A stretch of DNA of 64,000 nucleotides from Sipunculus nudus (taxonomy: Eukaryota; Annelida; Sipuncula; Golfingiida; Sipunculidae): NCBI GenBank assembly GCA_026874595.1, contig CM049310.1, positions 70,259,556 to 70,323,555 on the forward strand, read 5' to 3'. The position numbers were made by a program, and so were the translations under genes. The notes below the pieces were generated by a model. The model searched no databases. It had not been told where the DNA came from and saw only the letters and a program-made list of their open reading frames with translations. Within the stretch, counting starts at the first letter, position 1. Each line of letters opens with the position of its first letter. Below, piece by piece: positions 42,182 to 52,443 of this stretch.

Positions 42182-44240
42182 TTCTTATTTGACATTCTTA
42201 ACCAACTGAGAAGTTCCAAACCATGGAACTTTATCCTTGTATATGAGGGCTTTTGGAAATTACCTGGTGACATTTTCACCCAGTCACATGGATTACTTCC
42301 CCCCCCCCCCCCCCCCCCCCAAAAAAAAAGTCTGTCCATGTATTATCCTCTTTAACTTTCAAAACATTCAAAAAGAAAGCTAATAAGTTCAGATCCTAAC
42401 ACGACAAGGTCACCAGTAAGAGCCACTGGTACATTAATTATGTCCATGTCTTTGAAGGTCTATCATTCCCAGGTCACATTGTACTAGGTACAGAAGGCCC
42501 CCACCTCTCCAATACCAAAATAAAGAGATAAATTTTATATTTGAATACCCATAGAAATATTTAAATGAGTGATGGAAGTTCTTTATATGTGAGAACTTCA
42601 AAGCCAAGAAGGATGATCCTTTGGAGAAATGAGCTAATACTTTTGCTGTTCAGGGATTTGTTCTTTGCATACCCAACATCGGCTAAAGTATAACTACCTG
42701 AAATTTGTAAACTTTTTCTATCAGAAGAGTCTTGTCATGCTTCATCAGTTCAGTTTGTGATTTGCAGGAATTAAAAAAAAAATGGACCAGAACAGGACAA
42801 CGTGGGTAACGCCTCTAAATCATATACTCACAAGAACAACAATAGTAATTGATGAAGATTATATGTTTATTTGAAAGGAGCAGCTCATACAGAAAACGAG
42901 CCTATACTAATCAATATAAACAACAATAACTTTTATCAAGTTTTAACAATATATAATGATTTGGAATGTGCAAATTGAAATTGACTAGAATATTAGTTTT
43001 ACAACATTCGTCTTTGGTATCTTTCAGTTGATCCATTTTGCCACTCCATTTTCTGTGTTTTGTTACAGATATGTTCTAAATTATATTGATAATATGAATT
43101 CCACTTAAATCTTCAAAAATAATCTTTTAGTATTTTCAAGGTTTACCATCCAATAGCAGGGGCAGATCCAGATTCTGGAAAAGGATGGGTCTACCATCAT
43201 AATTTACACAATTTACACAATAATTTCCAGTAAAAAGTTCACAATTCCAGAAAGGATTCAGACTTAACATTTTGGGAAAATATTGCAAGAAGGTAATTTC
43301 ATTCAGCACAGGCAAGGAGATTTAAAACCCCTCACTGCCTCACTGGCAGCGTGCCCCCTCCCACATGGCCCAGCCCAGAGCTTCCCTGAACAGATACATA
43401 AGACCAGCTGCAACTAGCACAGAGCTTGTGCAATATAGAGAATATCTGTATAATAAATACTTACAAGAGCAGTGCGTATTCAGTGACCATGGTTTTAATA
43501 TGTACCATACATCAAGAGCTATCTTAACTGGACCATTATGTGGCGATTATTTACTGCAGTCATTCCAGATCTCCTTTGTTTTAACTGCTGCTTTTTACAG
43601 CAAGATTCTGTGGGTTACCCCAGTAAATGTGGTATTGCATTATGCATCCAACTCCCCAAGTTTTAAATCTGCAGCACCTTGTTCCTGTTGGTCTGATTCC
43701 CTGGTGTCCAGACTTCCTGAACAATACAGCTTTGTGTATGTAACAAAAACAGCTGTTGGTTTCCACATGGGTGTTTTCTCATACAAAATGGATACACAGA
43801 TGGTCAAGAACCAATGGCCTGATAAAACATAATCATAATAATCATGGTTTGTAATACCAATATGACTTGCTGGATCATTCTTGGATAAATAATTGAATCA
43901 CTCTGGGATAAATTTCCTACATCTTGAGTATTATCCTACATAAAATATATACTTTCCAGTGTATGTCCATAAAAAATAGAATATCCTTGTTTTTGAGGCA
44001 CATTTTCATTTTATGCATTGTAGGCCATGAGGCGTTGTCCAAATGATGAAAATATTTGCATCCTCACAGAGCCTTACCAAGCAGTTCATGATGCAAGATG
44101 TTAAGGCACTCTGACACTAGTTACTGGGCGTTGACTCTGATGTCAGAGGGCCGAAATGGTGATAACTGGCAGTATGTACAAATAATTATTTGGTACTTCA
44201 TATATGGAATTTTCGTAGTCATTAACAGAAGTGTGTGTCA
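42182..44240 (+). other. intergenic sequence between converging genes
   Basis: Holds a C20A9 tract at 42299-42330 and one 155-codon open frame at 43365-43832 with no recognisable domain; I do not call it a gene. Otherwise AT-rich sequence. Confidence 0.5.
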
Positions 44241-44411
44241 TCAGGGACTCTCTATATGTAATTTCTCTTCCACTTGTCTATAATAGTTTTTGGTCTCTTC
44301 CACTTCCTGCTCAAACCGCTCGTCTACTCGTTTACTACTTGCACACATCAGATCCATAAAGTGTGTCCACGCCTCCTGTCTCTGTGCCCGCTTCTCTTGA
44401 TAAAGTTTACC
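44241..44411 (-). CDS. BLOC1S5: BLOC1S5 terminal exon
   Basis: Acceptor TATACAG|GGT; GKLYQEKRAQRQEAWTHFMD then RVDERFEQEVEETKNYYRQV, ending HIESP and TGA. Matches the human C-terminal helix with its QW..FM and E.EH...M.RLKEQY pattern. The 3.8-kb intron before it holds a MITE split by a younger repeat. Confidence 0.95.
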   Translation of the reverse strand, partial: GKLYQEKRAQRQEAWTHFMDLMCASSKRVDERFEQEVEETKNYYRQVEEKLHIESP

Positions 44412-47400
44412 CTGTATAAATAAATACCGGTAAAATGTGGGAGTGTAATAAGTAATCATCAATCCAAAAATAATGCTCTACCATTCAGTAGTTCTAACAT
44501 TAAAACTAAGGAACCCAAATGTATTTCATAAGAATTTGTTGTGTTAATGTTATAAATGAAACATAAAGACCATTATGTCCAAATTTCATGTTGGGTTGTT
44601 ATAACTTCAACATTTTATCCATTGCAGACTGTAAAATTAGTTTGAAAGCTCAGAGCAAAATAAATGTATCAAATGAAAACCACACAGAGACTGCTGCAGA
44701 TTTGACTGCTTGGTAGACCATGGTTAAATGCCTAGTTGGAAAAATATCCTGATAATTATGCAAGCAAATAATATATCTAAGGCCAAAAAAATAAAAAGGT
44801 ATGGTTCTCAGGCACTTTTTGTCAGAAATCAATGCAGGCGGGAGGTATTTTATTTTTGACCTTTTTTAGCTCAGCTGACTATGAGTCATCTGAGCTATAG
44901 TCCGTCCGTCCGTCCGTCCGTAGATGTGGCACGTTTTGAAACCGTAAGACCTAGGAATCCAAAATTCAGCATAATGTTAGATGTCCCCAAGATCTCCTAC
45001 CAAGCCGAAAACTGGGTCTTTGCGACTTCATTCCTTTGAGAAATTAAGGAAAAACCTCAATTTTTTATTAAAAGCCTATTTTCACACTTCAGGACTGCCT
45101 AATATCAAAACCACTCATCTGTTTTTCCTCATATTTCCTATAAATAATCCTCTATATAATTCTTATGTACATGCCAGAAATTAGGTCTGTATTATATAAT
45201 TTAAGAAAGTTATGGGCCCAAACATAATGCATTTTGTAAATAATCAGGAAAGAAATTTTATCACTTTACACAAAACTTGTTAAAGCTAAGCACTTTTTTT
45301 CCAGTAATATTACTTTTATTAATCAAAATTAAATTGTGTACCCAAAATTAGATCATAATCTTTTAAATTTTTTAAAATATTAGCAAAAATAAAAAATTGG
45401 TACCTTAAATTTTGCCCAACTTTGACCTTGGCACGTTTTTTTTGCTGTAACTGCTGTGGATTTAATTTTCACAGCATGTTTTTGTTAGCATTTCAACTGT
45501 TAACACCAAAAATTTGAAACCAGTTGATCAAAAACTGTAGATTTTATTCAAGTTTTCAAGCACCATGTCCCTTATTGCTAGTGTTATGCAGTTTGCTAGA
45601 GCTCAGCTCCCGAGCTTCAGCTCTAAGTTCCTTAAATTTGGCATACAGTTAGATTTCTCCAAAATCCCCTACCATGCCAAGAATTTGGTCACTAGGACTT
45701 AATTCCTTCGAGATATCAATGAAAAACATTTTTCCATTAAAAACTCATTGTTACACTTTAAGACTGCCTAATATCAAAACCACTGATCTGACTTTGATCA
45801 TATACAATATACATATTTTTCTATACATTCGCTATGCACATGCCAGAAATGATGTCAGTATTGTGTATTTTTTTTAAGTTATGGGCCCAAACATAATGCA
45901 TTTTGTAAAAAATCAAGATATATATTTACTCCCTTAACAAGGGCATTGCTGAAGCTAGAGATTTTATTGTCAGGGATGTACCATTATTTAAACAAGATTC
46001 AATTGAATACCCAAAATTAGTTCTGAATTTTTCAAATTTTATAAGTTATTAGTATAAATATAAAATTAGTACCTTAAATTTTGCCCAACTGTGACCATGG
46101 CACGTTTGTTTCCTGAGAGAACTGTTGATATAATTTTCATATCATGCACACATAAGGATTTCAGCTTTTTAGTTTAGAAAGCTGAAAGAAATTGGCCAAA
46201 TATTGTAGCTTTTATTAATGTTTTTTATGAGACCCTGTCAGAGACTTTGGCTCTCTCCAGCCCCTCTTGAGTCACCTGTATGTTGACCTTGTTGACCTTT
46301 CATCAAATTATGCACGCTTGAGGCGAGAATCCAGGCAGCTTATGGCCAGCCACAGTTGATCCAGGTGTCCAACCCAACTCATCTAGTAGTTTTAACCAAC
46401 AACATAACAATAAACAATAAATTAATAAATTTTTCTTGGTTTTTAATAACAAATTAAAGAAAAATAGAAAAGGAATTTGTTAGTTTATAATAACAGGAAA
46501 TTAACTTGCAGTTACTGATGATATAAGAATCTTGTATCGATGGGTAGAATGTCACATATTCCAAATAACACCATGCAGTCACCTATGGCATTTTTCAGTT
46601 CATTTTTAATGATAAAGAAGTAAATCATATTATTCATTACTAATCATTAGGGATTATATGAAGGAAATTAATGATAGCCAAAGATGCAGTTGATAATATT
46701 AATCTAGATTCCTACTGTGTCTAGTGTGTACATTGATGTGAAATTAGTCCAAAATGAATTTTTTACAGTTATTTTTTAATATAAATAAAAGCCATAAAAC
46801 CAGGTACTTATGATCATTATTTAAATGTGTGAATTTTGTATATTCTGGATTCTCAAAATCATTGTTTGGTGAAAACTGAATAAATACCAGACATGGTGCA
46901 AATACTTTGTATTTAAATACGAATATGATTATGTACTCCATTATAAAATTTCTTGCATAAAGAATGGGAATTCAGGTAAAAATGAAAGTATATGAATACT
47001 CATGCAAATACTTTCAAAATGTATTCATGAATGCATTCATGAATATATTCTTTAATATTATTTTAATAATCATATCAGTTATATTACATTTTAAAAAATC
47101 ATATGATTCTCTTATTATTTTTAATAAAAATTATATTTGGGACAATATTTGTAATTTTTTTAATAAATAGTTAAACTCTTATATTTTATGTTCTGCTTAT
47201 AAGTTATATGGCCAAGTCAAAATCTGTGTGACAATAGCACTCCATTTGTTAATAAAATAAATGAAATCAATCCTCTTCCTTGTCTCCAAAGATACTATCA
47301 AAATCATACATACAACTCATAATACAGCTTATATTTATTACCACACAAAACCAGCATGTGCCTCATTTCTAAAAAATATTTTTTTATCATATATAACAGC

Positions 47401-50400
47401 TGAGCATCGTGACCCATAGGTCCCTTGTTTGTATGTTTCGATAAAAATGTCATATGATCAGGGAAAAGCATGAAAATAACATTTTTTCCCTCTGAATAGG
47501 TAAAATTCCTACACAACAAAGGAAATTGTATCAAAATTGTATTATTTTATCTTCTTGTAGGATAAAAACCAAAATAAAAATGTTTGATGCAGGGGGTTAA
47601 AATTGATGCAGGCGGTGCCTGAGAACCATACCTTATATTTTTTTTGGCCTAAATTGTTAAGCCACACCTGATGATGCAAGCAATGGCCAAGAGTACACTA
47701 TGGTGAGACATAATATTTAAGATAAGATCATGCAGGCTGATATGGCTGTTGTACCAATACATAATGACTGATGATCTAAGAGTTCACTAGGTAAAAGTAC
47801 AGTATAGGTGACCTGCAACTAACAGGCTTTACTCTTACTTGATTTTTCCTTTGGTGTTGTCTTAAAACATTTTGTGCATGTTGATGGAATCATCAAGTAT
47901 AAGCTCCATATGGAAGCATAAAAATAAGGACAGACAAATGAGACCATTAACAAAGAAGGCAGTCTTGGGCAGGTCATACTGCACTTTTACCATGGTATGT
48001 AACTAACCATAATAGCTCATAGACTCATGGAACACAAAATTTGTTGAAGCAAGCAAAAGAACTTTAACCAGATGCCTTAATACTGCATGTTTAATGAGAG
48101 CATACCATTAACTAAATGATCACATTTACAAATTTTGCCTCAGCCAAGGATTGCTATCCAGTGATTTACCTTGTTTGGGTCTTTTTCTCTCTCCAGTATT
48201 AGAGAACACATGGCCAAGGCTGTCTTTGCTGCAACAGAAAGAAACACATTTTTATAACAAGAATTACATATTTTTTAACAGAAAATCAAAAGTAAAATTA
48301 ACTTGAATCCAATGTTGAACTGTTCCAAGTTGGGTCAATATATTCCACAAAAACGTATGTGACATGGCAGGAGGATGGGGCACACAACAGACACTGGGCC
48401 TTAATGTGACTGGCTGGTATAAATATGACACCATGGACTGTGTTCAGAAATTACTTAAATCTAGCAATAAATGTTGTCTCTAGATTCATACCTGAAAATC
48501 TGGTACTGACAGTCTCAGATATACTAAGCTTTTATTGGGGTACAGAATTTCTTTCTCCAGGGGCTATTCCTGTTGCCTAGGTCATTGCAGGCTACACAGG
48601 GAGGGACTGACAAGCTCCTTACAAATCAGACCATGTTTTTGTGCGGCGGGGGGGGGGGGGGGGGGGGGTAGAAAATGGGGACCTATGGGTCATGGCACTC
48701 CACTAAAATTTGCTTTAATTTAAATGCATGCTGTCAAGTTCATATTTTTTCCTATTTTTGGGGTAATTCCTATTTTTTCCTATCTTCAGGAAAAATTCCT
48801 ATTTTTTTCAATTTTTGGGGGGTATGACGTGTTTTACCTCATTTGATTACTGTAATATGATCATGCATACATTTTCTTACACCAAAAACACCTTGCCACC
48901 ATTATAAACCTAACTTCAGTGTTGTGTGTTGTAAACTTTTTCAAACATTCAAAAGTACAAAACTGGTGGTATCTGAAGAGGCTAAGTTACTTTTGCCTTC
49001 TAACACAGGGAATTGAAATAACTTCAGTGTTATAGCCAAAAATACACACTGGTCAATCTCTGACTGAAAAGGTTCCAGTGTTTACCTTGAGCTGTGAGTG
49101 AAGCTAAGCTACAGTCCAGCTCCTGACATGCCTGGGGTATCAGGTTATCGCTGAGGTTCCTGGTGTCATTCAGTGCTTTCTGTAGACGTGCAACCTCACG
49201 GTCACCCCGCTTGTCCTAATCAAACAAAAAGTGCATCTCAGATGTTGTAAAACCACCCTGTACTTACATGATTTCATTTTCTTTTCCAGCACAAATTATA
49301 TAGAAAGTACAGTTCAATTACAGCTCTGGCATCAGAAAGAAAATAGAATAGCCATTTCTTCTAAATATACAAATATAAGTTATATTTCAGTATATGTTTG
49401 TCTAAACACAACACTTGAAAAACAAAAGCCTGGAATTAAAATATGACAGTTGATGTACCTACTTGAATGAAAACAGACTTGAACTAGCAGTATCATTAGT
49501 AAAGATAGGATGTACCAAATTATGATATTAACTATAATTAATGTAATAAACTTATTTTAATAAAAAGAAAAAAAATGCTGCAAGGTTTCAATCATCTACT
49601 CTCCTTTGACTAACTGACACAAAACACTGGTGATCTACAGTATGGCCCACAGTGTTAAAGCAACAATTGCAATTTTTTCTTCATAGATATCCACAAAATA
49701 CAGAAAACTGCATGCAGCGGTAACTTCCTTAATATACTCACTTCAAATTCTTGGAGGAAGAAATTGATTTCCCCTTGTAGAACTGGTCTGTGGTCAAACA
49801 GCCTGGCATGGATATCTCCAATGTCTGTGGAAAAATATCAAAATCATCCTTACACTCCTTATGCAGCACTTGTCTTCCATTCTTTCTAACTCTTTTCATT
49901 CACTCACTGCCTGCTGTAGCTGACTTTGCCCTATACAGCCAATGGGTTAATTCTGCATTATTGGCCTTATTCCAAATTTCCTGAAAGTGCATGGGAGCTT
50001 CCTGCAACAGGCCAATAAGCCAGCTCTTTACAAAATGATTATAGCAGAATATTCCAGCAACATGTTGCAAATCTGGATTAAACACCAAAATAGTGTTAAC
50101 AATAAGTGAGTCAATATCTGTCGCAATAATTCAAAATCTATAGGGGTCACCATATTTTCTTTTCAGAAAAGGGGAGTTTTTTTGGGTCTGTCCAAAACGC
50201 GGAGAATTCGCGGAGAGGTGGAGAATTCGCGGAGAATTTGCGGAGAGTTTTTATATGCAATGATACTTTTAAATAAACTTTAAAATCACTTAAAATCTCC
50301 AACTATATTACACTTAACATTTTTGCGCACTGTTAAATTACCGAAATAATTGAAAAATCTGTATATAACTGAGCATTTTATGCTTAACAATGTGGACTCA

Positions 50401-50878
50401 CCCCCAGGTGAATGTGTTACGTAAAATGTAATACCCGTCTGAGTCACCAGCCGACACTGACAGATCTTAACACGAAACCGCAACACTCTTAAATTAATTT
50501 TCAACAGTTTATTGTGCAAACCATAACAAAACCATGCAGGTGTATCAAATTTACAGGTGGTGAACGAAATATATAATATAAGAAATTAATCATATACTTT
50601 TACCTACAGTTATTGATAGATAAAAAAAACACTATCACCATTTAGAGTGAATTAATGGACCCAATTTACATGCACAAATAAAAATGAAACACAAACATTT
50701 GACTTTTTACACAAACAATGAGTTTACCTTTAAGCTAATGAATCAACTTGGCATAAGGATTATATAAAATAAAAGAAAAAATAGTAAATATATATTGTGA
50801 TTACAGTTAAGAATTATATTTTTTATAGTCTGTACAAAATACACCAAACTTCTTTCTGACCATAACGATACAAAGTAC

Positions 50879-50915
<37 letters not shown>

Positions 50916-52389
50916 AAATATAGCACAATGTACACATACATACAGCAATAGTAAAGAAATTATTTGTACAATCTTCACAAAACCATTTCATTGGTTGTTT
51001 TATTTATTTTAAAGACAAATGCACATTTTAAATGAAACCACTTATTACTCTTTTTTATCAAACCCAACCTTGTCTTCGAACACTCTCCTAAGCCACATTA
51101 ACATTCAGTCCCAATGGTTACAGTTGCATTATATTTAGGCTTTGGTATTCTAGGAGAAAATTTTGTTTTATCATATGATAGTAAATGGTGTAAACAAATT
51201 CATCCCTGAATTAAACAATTAAATTTAAGAGACCAAGTGCTTTTGCATCTTGTTTGCAACTCTGTTTAAAATGTTCAATTTGTTTAATTTCTGGAATGAA
51301 ACAAAAACCAACTGCATTTGCAATGACAAATGGCCTACAGTCTCCTGATGCTATTCGTTGTCAATGGCGTGGCACAAATAAAATCTTATCGGAGAAGAAC
51401 TTGCTTGCCCAAACAACAGAGAGAGCTGAATGTTACGTGAATGTACAGATTATAAATTATTTTGGTCATGTAACAGTGAACGAATATGTTAAGAGTAATA
51501 TAGTTGCAGATATTAAGTGATTTTAATGTGTATTTAAGAGTATCATTGCAAATAAAAACTCTCCGCAAATTCTCCACGAATTCTCCATCTCTCCGCGGAT
51601 TCTCCGCGTTTTAGACAGACCCAAGTTTTTTTTTATGATGCCCACAACTATGGAATCAGGTCGGATATTTCCCGAATACACAAGTGTTTGGGTACCTGTG
51701 ATAATTGAAACACCATGAAACACTCATTTTACTTTAAATTTGAAGCCAAAAACTGACATCAGTTGATAAAATATTACGTAAGTACTGAACAGATAATACT
51801 TTATCAATTTATGTCAGTTTTTGGCTTCAATTTCAGTAAGTTATTACAAAGGTTTCTTGGTGTTTCATCATAGGTACGTTGTTTCAGGGGACCAGGTTTG
51901 ATTACGTTATTATCTTAATGTACTGTAGCTCCATCCAAACCAGGTATATCATGCATGTTTCAGTGAGGGATTCTCAGCTTGAAAGCCCCCGTGTTCTGCT
52001 TGAACAATTTTACATATATACAAATAATACCTAGTTTTGATCCAACACTGTACATTGTAATCATTAAAATTATCATAAAATAAAATATACTAGTCATTAA
52101 ATTATGAAGAAGAGTTAAATATATTAAGTTATATTGTTCAATGTTGTCTATTGAGTATTGTTGAACTTGAATGATCATCATTTTTGTTGCATTTCTTGTG
52201 TGATGAGCCGAGGTGGCCTTTAATGCTGACATAAAATCTTAAATTATCGCTCAGCTTCCCTGCTGATAAAAAAAATGCACAGGTCAATAACCGTATCAAT
52301 GTCAAAACTTAAATATATTAAGATACATAATTATATTGAAGTATTTATTCCAGTGGTTGTTTACCTTTCAGTATCTTGTCTGTTGCCAT
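44241..52389 (-). CDS. BLOC1S5: BLOC1S5 (Muted), BLOC-1 subunit 5, complete, 5 exons
   Basis: Spliced - strand gene: exons 52389-52365, 49824-49742, 49215-49086, 48228-48170, 44411-44241, joining without a frame break to 155 residues plus stop (human protein 187). BLOC1S5 is a small coiled-coil subunit of BLOC-1, which sorts cargo from endosomes to lysosome-related organelles. Recognition rests on DIGDIHARLFDHRPVLQGEI and NFFLQEFEDKRG, which align with the human LGEIHSRLLDHRPVIQGE...EFEEKRG block, and on the C-terminal helix QEAWTHFMDLMCASSKRVDE. The N-terminus before the core is only eight residues, much shorter than in vertebrates. It converges on VPS13B, about 6.9 kb away stop to stop. Confidence 0.94.
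44781..47650 (-). mobile_element. MITE with GGTTCTCAGGCAC ends, copy 3, split by a younger repeat
   Basis: Left piece 44781-44867 and right piece 47431-47650 are the two halves of one MITE in opposite orientation to copies 1 and 2. Outer ends: GGCCAAAAAAATAAAAAGGT and ACCATACCTTATATTTTTTT + TGGCC. Lies in the last intron of BLOC1S5. Confidence 0.88.
44868..47430 (+). repeat. AGCTCAG hairpin-ended dispersed repeat, copy 2, nested in MITE
   Basis: Hairpin AGCTCAGCTGACT-atg-AGTCATCTGAGCT at 44868-44896, TCCG repeats, two direct blocks of about 700 bp, end CAGCTGAGCATCGTGACCCA + TAGGTCCCTTGT. The right 1.5 kb matches window positions 1-1315. Confidence 0.88.
48170..48228 (-). CDS. BLOC1S5: BLOC1S5 exon 4
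   Basis: Short exon (59 nt) with acceptor TTCTGTTGCAG and donor AAG|GTAAAT. AKTALAMCSLILEREKDPNK continues the coiled coil; phase 1 in, 0 out, matching both neighbours. Confidence 0.9.
48640..48668 (+). repeat. poly-G tract
   Basis: About 26 nearly uninterrupted G after GCGGC, in BLOC1S5 intron 3. Similar G runs occur near 42110, 53862, 54173, 56636, 59836 and 63627, and a C run near 42299. Confidence 0.9.
49086..49215 (-). CDS. BLOC1S5: BLOC1S5 exon 3
   Basis: Acceptor TTTGATTAG, donor CAAG|GTAAAC. DKRGDREVARLQKALNDTRN then LIPQACQELDCSLASLTAQ: heptad-like coiled coil corresponding to EKRGLREMRVLENLKNMIHE in the human protein. Confidence 0.94.
49742..49824 (-). CDS. BLOC1S5: BLOC1S5 exon 2, conserved core
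   Basis: Acceptor TTTTTCCACAG, donor GAA|GTGAGT. Encodes DIGDIHARLFDHRPVLQGEI then NFFLQEFE, the most conserved block of the family. Confidence 0.96.
50183..51623 (+). mobile_element. 1.44-kb DNA transposon with about 200-bp inverted ends, Mutator-like
   Basis: Left arm GGGTCTGTCCAAAACGCGGA + GAATTCGCGGAGAG..., right arm is its inverted copy with about 80-85% identity over roughly 200 bases. Each arm repeats CGGAGAATTCG-type motifs. Flanks AGTTTTTT on both sides fit an 8-9-bp target duplication. Long arms plus 8-9-bp duplication point to Mutator-like; the core of about 1 kb encodes no recognisable transposase, so it is non-autonomous. In BLOC1S5 intron 1. Confidence 0.75.
50878..50911 (+). 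repeat. AAT microsatellite
   Basis: About 11 AAT/ATA units inside the core of the long-TIR transposon. Confidence 0.93.
51690..51885 (+). repeat. foldback (imperfect palindrome)
   Basis: TTGAAGCCAAAAACTGACAT (51741 on) pairs with ATGTCAGTTTTTGGCTTCAA (to about 51830); the stem continues outward with TGAAACACCATGAAAC against GTTTCTTGGTGTTTCA and GGTACCTGTGAT against ATCATAGGTAC. Probably a MITE of foldback type, 70 bases beyond the long-TIR transposon. Confidence 0.85.
52365..52389 (-). CDS. BLOC1S5: BLOC1S5 exon 1, start codon
   Basis: Eight codons (MATDKILK) plus one base, donor AAAG|GTAAAC. The start context GCGGAAATGG has a purine at -3 and G at +4. Its one leftover base completes the GAC (Asp) codon at the start of the conserved exon 2. 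Confidence 0.85.
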
Positions 52390-52431
52390 TTCCGCCCCCT
52401 CTGAGATCTCGAGCAACAGTTCGCCTCCTAC

Positions 52432-52443
52432 CTACAGAGCCAT
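52432..52443 (-). promoter_or_regulatory. three-codon upstream ORF in BLOC1S5 leader
   Basis: ATG GCT CTG TAG lies 43 bases upstream of the BLOC1S5 start codon on the - strand. If the transcription start is upstream of it, this minimal uORF could lower or condition translation. The transcript start is not known from sequence. Confidence 0.35.

Noticed and set aside
43365-43832. 155-codon + strand ORF starting MAQPRASLNRYIRPAATSTE
   Set aside because: No recognisable domain, ordinary AT-rich composition, no splice or poly(A) context that stands out, and it sits between two converging genes. A transcript would be needed.
50286-51520. transposase ORF inside the long-TIR element
   Set aside because: The 77-, 82- and 88-codon frames partly read the inverted arms and show no DDE or other transposase motif.
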